Below, piece after piece: positions 22,301 through 34,300 of a DNA stretch of 64,000 nt. The stretch covers positions 77,948,020 through 78,012,019 of the forward strand of contig JAWZYU010000008.1 of the NCBI GenBank assembly GCA_038380435.1, given 5' to 3'. The notes under the pieces are model-generated. The model was given only the letters and a program-made list of their open reading frames with translations. It did no database searches and was not told where the DNA came from. This stretch comes from Ryuthela nishihirai. Lineage: Eukaryota > Arthropoda > Arachnida > Araneae > Heptathelidae. The translations under genes and the position numbers were made by a program. Numbering within the stretch: position 1 is the first letter of the stretch; every line of letters starts with the position of its first letter.

Positions 22301-25300
22301 CCGTGTTTTGGAGAGCCATACATTGTGCACGTTAAAGAACACGCTGGATGGCCTTGACGGGAGGCTACCATCTGTCTCCCAACAGCTGTTCCAGTGGGTC
22401 CCCTCCCCCAACTTTCTCTGAGCCTTCGGGGTCCATGTGACCTGGCCATTTAGCCCATGGTGTGCAAAAAAGTGCCGCTCAGAGGTAAAACAACCCAACA
22501 TACAAAATCCTCATACAGCCATGCGCTACGGAGGTTCTACCAGACTGTTAATTTTCCTCTCCAGACTTGTCTGTTGTGAGCAATAGGCTACATTTGGCCA
22601 TTGTAGGTCAATTCTAGCAAGGTCCTGTCAGGCATTGTCCATCGCAGGAAAAGGGGGAGACTTACCATTAGCATTCTAGGTCCCTCCCTTTTCCCCTGTA
22701 GCCTTTAGACTCATTGCTCATTATACTGTTTATCAATCTGCAGCTGTGCATACGGGCAACATGGCCATTCTCTGCATAAAATGTTGTTCATAGGAACTTC
22801 ATGACTTCTCCTTCTAACCTCATCATTACTTAAAAATTCAAACCACCTAATGCCCAAGACATTAAGAAAGCTCTAGAATCAAAGGCATCATGGTTTCTTG
22901 TTATCCTACTTACAAAAGGCTATGTTTCACTACCATAACTAATCTTGGAAAGAACCAAACTATTGTAAAGCCTAATTTTGGTCTTTCGGTACATAAGCCT
23001 ATTTTTCCACACTCTGTACATATTCTTAAAATATCCAGAGTCAATCCCTATTCATCTATTTATCTCATGCTGCACATTACCCGGGCGGGGGTGGCTCAGT
23101 CGGTAGCGCGCCAGGCTCGTAATCTGTAGTTCCCAGGTTCGAGTCCCAGCTGGGTCAGCGTTGAGATTTATCTCCGCAAAACTCCCCGCCCTGCCCACGG
23201 TCAGTAGGGGACACCGATGGGCTTGGAAAGGCCCCGTCCGTCGGATGGGACGTTAAGCCGTGGCCCCGTGTGTGGAAGAGCCATACCCTGTGCACGTTAA
23301 AGAACACGCTGGATGGCCTTGACGGGAGGCAACCATCTGTCTCCCAACAGCTGTTCCAGTGGGTCCCCTCCCCCAACCTTCTCTGAGCCTTCGGGGTCCA
23401 TGTGACCTGGCCATTTAGCCCATGGTGTGCAAAAAAGTGCCACTCAGAGGTAAAACAGCCCAACCCAAGCTGCAAATTACCAGTGTCTATAGCTCCAAAG
23501 ATAATCAAACTGAGACAGTTGCTCAAGGGTGCAGCCGTTCAAAGCAACTGAAGCACTATCTGCCTGAACAATTTTCGTCCCTTTAGTTTTTTCTCTGTTT
23601 ATCACCAAACCTACCCTATTACCAGTCTCATCAGCAGCCCTAATGAAAGAATTCATCTGATCTATATCATTAGTCAATAAGGCCAAATCATCTGCATAAT
23701 TCAAATTGGAAAGTTTGAAATCTCTAGACAATTTAAGGTCAAAATCCTTCCTTGCCAAAAATTTCATATAACATAATCAATAATCGAACTAAAGAGAAAA
23801 GGAGACAAAATACACCCTTGTCTAACTCTACTAGCAATGCTAAAACAATCGCTACAAGCCTTAGCAACTCTCACACACGACTCGTGTTTTTATAGAGAAT
23901 GTTCATTACATTAACTTGTAAGGTATTCCATATGATTTAACAATCAACCACAAATTATGTCGATCAACAGAGTCAAAAGTCTTTTCGAAATTTATAAAGC
24001 TAGTCAACACAAGTTTCTGAAACTCTAAACATTTCAAACTGAACTGAAACTCTAAACAACATAGTGTTATAAATTTAAAATCGATGTGTACTGAGGGGGG
24101 TATAAGTATTTTTTTTGCAATACAAATCACAAAACAATGCAATATATTACAAGAGCATGGATGAAATTACTTATAAACAAATTAAATATTATCGTACATA
24201 AAGTAATAATCTTTTCTTACAGAACAATTTACACTAGCTCTTTCTACTCAAATTGATCAACGTTTACCTTTTAATTTTTATAGGCAACGTCCTTCATAAT
24301 TGTAGAGATAAAATGACTAAGCGATTCTTTGTTTACCTTCGACAATCCTGTCCTCCTTTTATTCCCTTTGACAGCTTCCCTGACCATAGAGACTTCTCCC
24401 TTTTGCATGAGCTATTTTCAGCCCCAATAATGCTGAACCTTTTTTTTTACAAAATCCACAACTTTAACATTACAATTCTATCTTTTTTAAATTTCGGATC
24501 GTTTCTCTGTTCCAATTCATTTGTTACATAAATCTCACGCAGAAACATAGGCGAACGTTCACGTTTTTCACAAACTCACTGCAGCATGTTCATCTGTCGT
24601 AACACCGACCCCTCCTTAGGTCTTGTTCGTCCCGAACAATTCTGGATTCCGAAGCTTCTTCAGTTCTTTGATGAAACGAGTCTAAATGATTCACATGAAC
24701 CACCTTGCACTTTGTAGTTGGTCGTTGACGAAAGCGATACACCATGTCGTTAATCCTGTTAACTACTGTATACGGACCTCCCCAAGGTTTCTGAAGTTTT
24801 GGTGAAAGTCTCTTCTTTCTGTGTGGATTATACAGCCAAACAATATATCCTTGATTGGAAACAGTTCCATTTGTTTTGCTCTCGTATCTCGTTTTGGTTC
24901 TGTCGCTTGCTAAGTTGATGTTATGTGTGACGGAGTGATGGATTTCTTCTAATCGTTGTTGTACTTCTTGTTCGTATTGTGGAGTGGATACAGGCATTGC
25001 TTCGGGCCGACCGGAAGACGTAACTCTGTTCCAAAGAGCATCATGGAAGGTGTCTGTCCAGTTGTCTCGTGCACTGCTGTTCTGTATGCCAACAAATGGA
25101 GTTGTATATGTGATCCCAGTCACGTTGATGGTCGTCAATAAACAATGGTAGATGTTGTGCAATTGTCCTATTAAATCTCTTAACCATGCCATCCGACTGA
25201 GGGTGTAGGGTGTGGTTTTCTGAATGCCTAATAGTTGGCAGATGCCTTTGACCCTTTAACGCCCAGAACGGCCCAAAACGTCCGAGATTTTCAAATGGAC

Positions 25301-28300
25301 TAGTTCGAGTAGTGCTATTTCTTTGTCTTTACTACCCTCTACCTTTTTCTCAGATTTCTTGGGCGTTAAAGGATTAAACACATTGGATTCAAAATTTCGT
25401 CCTTGGTCAGAGTGCAGTTGCAAAGGTACTCCATACCTACTAATCAAGTTATTTACTATCATCTCTGCAACTGTTGTTGCTTCCTGGTCTTGGATGGGAT
25501 AGACCTGAGGCCACTTCATGAAATAATCCATTACCACTAATAAATAACGATTTCCATCATCAGTCCTAGAAAACAGACCCATTACATCAATGGCTATTCT
25601 CTCAAAAGGGGCACCAACGTTATACGTCTGCAACTTACCCCGATTCCCAGTCTTAGGGTCTTTGTTTGCTGCACAGCCCTCACATTGCCTACACCATCTT
25701 TCAACGTCTGCGCTACTTTTCAGCCAATGTAATCGTTCCCTGGTTTTAGCTAATGTCTTATTAACACCGAAGTGTCCGCCAGTGGCACTATCATGCACAT
25801 CTTTCATCACTAGTTCCACTCGGGAGCGAGGAAGGATTATCTGCAAATGGATCAGCCGTCTAGTGGGATTCTCCCATTTTCTGTATAATATACCGTCTTT
25901 TACTTCTAAGGAGTCCCACTGTGCCCAGTAACTTTTGGTAGTTGGACTATATCTCGATATTTGTTACAAATTAGGTTTTACATCAGATTTTTCAATCAAA
26001 TCCATTATTGGCCTTATATCAACATCGTATAGTTGGGCCTTTCTAATTTCTATTGGACTCTAGATGTTAGGAGTATCACTGTTTGCTTGTGTCGATGTTA
26101 TTTGTATTATGGGTTTTACCTCTTTAGTACCAATTTTTCAACCAATACCAAATTTGAATTGGTAATTCTCCTCCAGTACATCTACCAGCAAGACCAAAAA
26201 ATGTTATGAATCAGGTTTAGTACCAAATTTCAACTCTGCATTATAGCAATGCTTACAGTTTTCAGTATATGGACGTCTGGAAAGGGCATCTGCATTTTTA
26301 TACATTTTGCCACTTCGATGCTCGATGGAAAAACTGTACTCTTGTAACCGCTGCATCCACCTAGCGATTTGTCCTTCAGAGTTTTTAAAGTTTAGTAACC
26401 ACCTGAGTGCAACATGATCAGTGCGTATAAGAAATTTCTTGCCATAGAGATAATGATGAAAATGTTTAGAACATGAACTTAGGAAATTTCTCAGGAAACT
26501 CAGGAAATTTCTGGCCATAGAGATAATGATGAAAATGCTATATTTCCCTCAGTATTGCTAACAGTTCTTTTCGTGTGACACAATAATTTCGATTTTCGAT
26601 AATCCTGGTTTGAATAGAATTTTGCTAAAGTATGCAATAACTTTTTCTTCTCCGTCTTGTTGTTGTGAAAGTAGAGCACCAACTCCTGTGTTACTTGCGT
26701 CAGTATCTATTATGAAATGTTTTCCAGTTTGTGGATATGCTAACACTGGAGCTCTGGAAAGAGCTTACTTCAACTGTTGGAAGACTACATTACATTCGGT
26801 GGTCCACCTGAACCGCTGGCCCTCTTCTGTCAGACGATGTAATGGCCTTGCGATGTTGGAGAAACCTTTGACAAATCTGCTATAGCAGGTGCAAAGTCCA
26901 ATAAAACTAGGAAGTTGATGAACATCTTGTGGTGGAGGCCAGTCTCTTACATCTTCTATCTTACTAGGACCAGCCTTAATCCCTGATGTAGTGATCACAT
27001 GACCAAATTGAACTTCTTGCTGGAACACTTTGTCGGTCCCAATTTTAGCTCGGCTGCCCTAAGTTTTTCAAACACTTGACGATTTCTCACATGTTTTTCA
27101 AACGTCTTTCCAAGAACGATGATGGCGTCCAAGTAAACCAGGCACACCTACCAAGACAAACCTTTGAGCACTGACTCCATTTGTCGTTCAAACGTTACAG
27201 GTACTTTGCAAAGTCTAAATGGCATCACTTTAAACTGCTAATATCCATTTCCTGTAGTGAACGCTGTTTTCTGACGGTCTTCAGGATGTATACCAACTTT
27301 CCAATAGCCGCTCTTCATGTCTAATGTCGAGAACCATTCTGACCCAGATAGAGTGTCCAGTGTATCATCAATCCTGGGTAAAGGAAAGAAATCTTTCTTT
27401 GTTATATCATTTAATCTGTGGTAATCCACACAAAATTGGATAAATCCATCCCTTTTCTTGACAAGAAACACTGTTGATGTCCAGGGATATGTGATGATTC
27501 TATAATATCTTGAGCTTCCATATCCCTTATGAGCTGTTCTGTCCCCTCTCGTTTTGCTATTGGAAGCCTTCTTGCTGGTAGATGGACTGGAGGAGAATCA
27601 CCAGTGTTGATCTTATGTTCTGCCAGGTTAGTACGGCCATAATCATTTGATGTAGCAGAAAAAATGTCGGAAAACTCTTTCAATAGGTTCTCGGCCTTAG
27701 CATAATATTCTTTTTGTTTCTCTCCATAAGTCAGTAAGATGAGATGGGATATTTGTATGGTGTTGGTTTGAGTCAGTAACTTCTATTTTGTTTATACTTG
27801 TTTCCCAGTTAACAGGTTCACATATTGCTAATTCTTCACCCTTTTTCAATATTCTATTGGATTTGTTATAGTTCATTATTCTGATAGGAATCTGTTCTTT
27901 ATCTACACTGACCAAAGTCCTTGCAACCAGGATACTATGAGCCAAAGCTCCTTTACCAGAGGCATCAGTGACTGCCAATCTGAAGGCCCCAGAAATCTCC
28001 ACCCGATGTCCACGGATTATAATTTCCCTTTGTGCTGTGGTCTATGTGTCTTCTCTCACTAATATTGGGGTCACACTTGATAAACAATCAGATGTTCGGC
28101 TAAACAGAGGGATCTCGTCTGTTTTATAGATGCAGGCTGTCACTGGTTTTAATACTGAATTTATGTTTTTTTAGGATATCAAGGCCTAATATGCATTCAT
28201 CGTAGATGTCAGCGATGAAAACTGGATGGCGTAGCAGACAGCTACAAAATCTGTTGTTGAGATCTATCTTTCCATGGTCTTTAGCACGATCTCCAGTGGC

Positions 28301-31300
28301 TGTTTATAGGGTTGTATTAGACTGTGTAGCATTCCAGTTTGAGTGAGATATTATCTTCTTTGTTATGTCTGTTCTGAGTAAAGTTACATTTGCACCAGTG
28401 TCTACTATTATACGGCAAGTCACTCCATTTATGGTTCCATCAACTACCAATCCGTTATTTTCACCATGCAGTGTTGAAACGTGGGCGACTTCCCCTGAGG
28501 ACCAACAAATCAACAGCCAGTCTTCGTCCTTCACGTTGCTTATGCTGGTTCTGTTGTCTGTTAGGCGCACTTGAACTTTGCACCCACCACTTTTTACAGT
28601 TGGCTCGAATGTGTTCAGTCTTGCCACAATTCCAGCACTGACTGTGTTTGTAGAAGTTCTTGGAGAGGAAACTTTAATCTCTTTCAAAACTGATAATATG
28701 ACTTTGGTTAGTTCTTTCATTTCACTATCCTTTTCTGCAGTTTCTTCTACATTCAGAAATCTCACTCTGTGTTTGTTTACTCGGGAGGAAAAGTGGAGCA
28801 CTCGTACTTCATAGCATATACCACAGTTGACTTTAAGGATTCACCTTCCAACATCTTTAGAGATTGTTGACAATACAAACTACAAAATGATGCAATTTAT
28901 TACAAGAGCATGGATGAAATTGCTTATAAACAAATTAAATATTATCGTACATAAAGTAATAATCTTTTCTTACAGAACAGTTAAAACTAGCTTTGTCTAC
29001 TCAAATTGATCAACGTTTACCTCTTAATTTTTATAGGCAACGTCCTTCATAATTGTAGAGATAAAATGACTAAGCGATTCTTTGTTTACCTTCGACAATC
29101 CTGTCTTCCTTTTATCTAATTTCGTAGCTTTCCTGTTAGCTTGGACTTCTTCCTTTTGCTTGTGCTATTTTCAGCCGTAATAGTGCTGAACCTTTTTTTT
29201 CACAAAACCCACAACTTTAACATTATAATTCTATCTTTTTTTAAATTTCAGATCGTTTTTCTGTTCCAATTCGTTTGTTATATAAATCTCACGCAGACGA
29301 AACTAATATTAATGATCTAAATAATTTAAAGAAAATCGGCAATGTCTTAAACATCTAAGTCTCATTTCGTACACCGGAAAAAAACACCGTTAAATGGAAA
29401 ATAGAAGGATTGGATGAAAAACTAAAGGAGAATTTTATTCTTAAATGGGTTGGGTTGTTTTACCTCTGAGCGGCACTTTTTTGCACATCATCATCATCAT
29501 CCTCAAGCAGCCATGGGCTATGCAGGTCCAACCAGACCGTGCAATTTAGTTCTCCAAGCAAGTCTATCCTGAGCTACATCTACTGCATCTGGCCACTGCA
29601 CACCAATTCTAACAAGGTCTTGTTTGACATTGTCTGCCCACCGCATCCTAGGTCTCCCCCTCCTTCTGAGGCCTTTAGGCACACTGTTCATAACCCTATT
29701 CGCCAATCTATAATTATTCATACGGGCAACATGGCCAAACCAACGGAGTCTCTCTCTGCAAAATATGCTGCTTAAAGGAGGTTGCAAACTCCTTTGCCTA
29801 ATCTCATCATTAGTTACAAAGTTGAACCACCTAATGCCCAAGATACTGCGTAAGCATCTGGAATCAAAAGCATCTAGTTTCCTGTTATCTTGTTTACAAA
29901 GTGTCAACCATAACTAACCCTAGAAAGAACCAAACTATTATACAGTCTAATTTTAGTCTGTAGGTGTATACGCCTATTTCTCCACACTCTCCATAGGATC
30001 TTAAAAGTCCCAGCAGCAATCCCTATTCGTCTGTTAATCTCATGCCGCACATCACCATTATCTGTTACATAGCTACCAAGATAATTAAACTGTGACACCT
30101 GCTCAAGACTGCAACCATTCAGATTAACTGAATCACAGCCAGCCTGACCAATTTTCATCACTTTAGTTTTCTCTCTGTTTACAATCAAGCCTACTCTACT
30201 ACCAGTCTCATCAACAGCTCGAATGAAAGAGTTCATCTCATCAACATCATTTGCCAAAAGGGCTAAATCATCAGCATAATCTAAATCAGAAATTTTCGTA
30301 TCTCCAGCCCATTTAAGGCCAAAATCTTTCCCTTGAAGTGAATTTCGCATAACATAATCAACAACCAAGCAAAAGAGAAAAGGAGACAAAATGCACCCTT
30401 GTCGAACACCAGAAGTAATGCTAAACCAATTGCTACAAGCCTTACCAACTCTCACACATGACTCAGTGTTATTATAGAGAGCTTTCATAATGTTAACTAA
30501 CTTGTCTGGTATACCATATGATTTCACAATCAACCACAAATTATGACGATCAACAGAGTCGAAAGCCTTTTTGAAATCAACAAAGCTAGCAACCAAAGGT
30601 TTCTGAAACTCTAAACATTTCTCAAGAATCTGCCTAAGTGAAAATATCTGATCCACACATCCCCTACCACTTCTGAATCCACATTGCTCATCACGCAATT
30701 GACTGTCAACCATATTCTTAATTCTATTAAGCACAATCGTGGAAAGAACTTTACCTGGAACAGAGAGTAGGCTGATACCCCTATAGTTATCACAAGAACT
30801 GCGATCACCTTTTTTGAAAATATGGATAACAATAGCTCTAGTAAAATCCTTAGGAACCATGCCTTTATCATAAAAAATATTCAGAATTTCAGTCATCCAA
30901 GTGGTAACCGAAACATTCCCTGCTCTAAGCATTTCCGTAGTAATTTCATCTACCCCTGGGGATTTATGAAGTTTAAGTTTAGAAACAGCCAAAATAACTT
31001 CAGATTGTGTTATAGGTCCAACATTAAAGCCACCAATGCATCTATCATCATTGCAAACAATGGGAGTAGAACTAACTACATTGTTTAGAACATCACTGAA
31101 ATGCTCAGCCCACCTAGCCATGACAGAATCCTCCCCTTCTATAACCTTACCTTGTTTATCCTTCAATCCTTGTATGCCTGTCCGTTTTCTACCACACAAA
31201 ACATTAACTATCTGGTACAGCTCTCTGCTGTTGTGCTGTCTAACTGCTTCCTCGGCTTTGTCAGCCAAACCATCAAGCCAAAAATTCTTATCAGCAGCTA

Positions 31301-34300
31301 ACTGATCCTTTACAAGTTTATTAAGGTCTCTGTAATGCTTTCTATTAGGACTAGTAGGGTATTGATTAAGGGCAATCCTGCAGTTCTTTCTTTCCGAAAT
31401 AAGCTCAAGCTTTTGCATACCATGGGCTAAATGGCCAGGTCACATGGACCCCGAAGGCTAAGAGAAGGTTGGGGGAGGGGACCCACTGGAACAGCTGTTG
31501 GGAGACAGATGGTAGCCTCCCGTCAAGGCCATCCAGCGTGTTCTTTAACGTGCACAGGGTATGGCTCTCCCGCACGCGATGTCCGTCGTCGGACACGATG
31601 TCCACGCCGTCCGTCGGATGGGCTTAACGTCCCATGCGACGGACGGCGGCCTTTCCAAGCCCATCGGTGTCCCCTACTGACCCTGGTCAGGGCGGGGAAT
31701 TTTTCGGAGATAAATCTCAACGCTGACCCAGCTGGGACTCGAACCTGGGAACTACAGGTTATGAGTCTGGCGCGCTACCGACTGAGCCACCCCCGCCCCT
31801 TTTTTTCTTGAAGAACTAAAAAATATGACATATATAAAATTCACAGAATATTTCACTACTAACCAAACTCTGATCATACCAACTCAGTTCAAATCTCAAT
31901 GGACAAAATTGTAATGTATTCGACAAAAAATTTTATTCCACCTGAAGTTTATATTGGATTTCTAAGATTTAAGGTCATACCTTACTTCCTTCCCCCAACT
32001 CTTTTTAGGCAAAATGTAATCGTTTTGGACACAGTGCAGTGAAGTGTAAATGAAAAACTAGATGCAAAAAATGTTTAGGAGAGCACTATTTTAAACTTTA
32101 TCATGCAAATTACTTGTGCTGTCCAAATTGAAAAGGGGCACATCCCCCAACGTATCACGCATGTCCGGCCAAGCGACTAGCATGCAGGGCCAATAAATAA
32201 ATAAAATATAAATACCCCCTCAAGCAGCTGCTTGCCACAGAGGTCTGACAGGAGCCTGTCAGTTTATATGCAATAGTAGAAGATCTGAGAGGATGGCAGG
32301 ACCTCAGGAACGTGTACAGCAACTGTACACGCTCCAGTTACCGTTCACAGCAAAGTGGAGCGTGTGCAGTTACTGCACACGCTCCAGTTTGCTGTGAACG
32401 GAAACTGCACACGCTCAATATTTCTGTGAGTGGGCCCACACGATCCAGGTTTTTGTGAGCTCACACGATCTAATGTAAATAAAATAAATACCCCCTCAAG
32501 CAGCTGCTTGCCACAGAGGTCTGACAGGAGCCTGTCAGTTTATATGCCACAGTAGGAGATCTGAGAGGATGGCAGGACCTCAGCAGAAAAACGACACACA
32601 CATCCATGCCTAATCTGGGGTTCGAACCCAGGTCCCTTAGATTAGTAGCCAAGCGTGCTAATCACTCGGCCACGGGATAAAAGTAAAAATGTTTCCTGGT
32701 GCACTCCTATGAAATTAGCAGAAAATGCAAACTATGATGTCTTTAAAGACTTATACCCAACTTTATAAAAATCCTCTGCCTCTACAAATAAGGTAAACAA
32801 GACACACGTATATGCTGACTATGAATTTAGACCATCTAAATCGACACATCTTAAACCAATGATTCTAAGTAGACTTTTCTACACTGACCCATCCATCTAC
32901 CACTAAAATGGATCATCGACCTGTCAGTCAAGGTGCTCCAGTACAGATATCTCTCAAAACAGACTGTGCAACATCGAAGTCTGATGTTACTGTTACAACA
33001 AAACAGGACTTTTATTACAAAACCACTATAGAAAGTCCACTATAGAAAGAGAACTAAGTGAGGCCTATGTTACAAAAAAAAAACATTGATCTAGTGTTAC
33101 AGATACTTAGATTTGTGGCTAAAACCAAGGCGACTTCCTACTAATCAGATGCATTCTACGAGAACATTATGAAAAATGAATCTCACTTAAAATTTTGCAA
33201 TGGAATTGCTGCAGTCTGTTATCCAAAAAGGAGAAACTGTTGTTATTGGTAAAATATTATCATTTCAATGTAATAGTTCTCCAAGAAATTGAAACTAACC
33301 AAAATGTAAAACTAAACAGTTTTGTATGCTATTTTTTTTGTCATAACCGAGGTGCCGCCATCTACATTAAAAAAAAGGTACCAGATAAATATGGAAAGAT
33401 TTTAAATGTTCATGAAAGAACGGATACTGTTGCAATCGACATATTAATAAGCAATGAAATATGTACTCTGTTTAATATTTATGTACACAATGAAAATATT
33501 AATTCGGAAGTGTATAAAAATATAATTTCGCAATCTCCATCTACATCCAGCAATCTCACTTGGATTTTATAATGTCCACTACAAAAGTTGGCTCTCATTC
33601 AAAAACAACTCAGCTGGAATTTCACTAATTGACTTTATTAACCAACACCATTTCCACATCTTAAATAAAAAAAGCATTAACACATGTAAATAAATCAAAT
33701 TCATTTTATGTAATTAACCAATCAAGGAAAATTATAATTACAAATTTAAACAACTGGATAGACTTTAAAAAATTCTAGAAAGGAAATCACCTTTAAAATT
33801 TAATCTAGATTATAATTTTTTTTAGATGAAATCAATAACTTGACAAAAAATTGCTTTAAAACTTTTCTAAATAAATTCAAAGAATAGAAATAAATTTTTG
33901 GTGCATGAATAGGATGGTTGCAATAAGGAAAAAAGCAGAACACAAGACAAATAGGACCAAAATTTAATTCATTTAAAAAAATTAAAGCTTCAGAGAGAAA
34001 AATAAACTTAATTACATATATAGAGATAACTGGAGGATATTTGCTGAAAAACTTAAATGATAAAAATAGAAATATCTGGAAAAACCTTTAAAGCCACAAA
34101 TAAAAATAATTTAAACCAACGAAAATATCCTTGGAATGAAATAACAATAGAAAATCAAATCACTTAAAAACGAACTGCTAATCTTTTTGCACAAAATATT
34201 AAATTAATTTAACAATCAAAATCATCAAATTATGAATTTAAAATTCAAAAATATATAAAAAACCAGCCAAAGCATCCCAACAATTGATCTTCCTTTTACT

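Larger units (their letters stand above)
24116..29295 (-). mobile_element. Ty3/gypsy LTR retrotransposon, decayed, most of gag missing
   Basis: Two ~427-bp LTRs (24116-24541 and 28868-29295) share long stretches and have TG...CA termini. On the minus strand the internal part reads nucleocapsid zinc knuckle, protease, RT, RNase H, integrase: the Ty3/gypsy order. The 5' LTR (right side) is followed almost at once by the zinc-knuckle region, so the capsid part of gag is gone. Every domain is frameshifted or stopped. LTRs differ at many sites, so the insertion is not recent. No matching 4-6 bp flank duplication was found (TTTTT on the left against GACGA on the right). Confidence 0.9.
29488..31410 (-). 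mobile_element. RTE-like LINE, best preserved copy, 5' truncated
   Basis: It ends in a (GAT)n tail (29488-29502) and is flanked by the target duplication in the SINE, showing insertion by target-primed reverse transcription. It contains nearly all of the RT and the C-terminal region. The endonuclease is lost by 5' truncation. Confidence 0.92.
29448..31798 (-). mobile_element. SINE-A copy split by an RTE LINE
   Basis: The SINE 3' end is 29448-29487 and the rest is 31411-31798. The intervening 29488-31410 is a LINE, and TTTTGCACA / TTTTGCATA is the duplicated target. The SINE itself carries a ~40-bp extra segment at 31575-31617 rich in GTCCGTCG/CGACGGAC words. Confidence 0.9.

Noticed and set aside
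24253..24531. 92-codon plus-strand ORF
   Set aside because: Lies entirely within the gypsy LTR and is not matched by an equivalent open frame in the other LTR.
24111..29300. Target duplication for the gypsy element
   Set aside because: The bases next to the two LTRs (TTTTT and GACGA) do not match. I could not find a shifted alternative.
29904..31418. 504-codon ORF as a host protein
   Set aside because: It is LINE reverse transcriptase with YADD, 5' truncated and inserted in a SINE. The apparent start Met is in SINE DNA.
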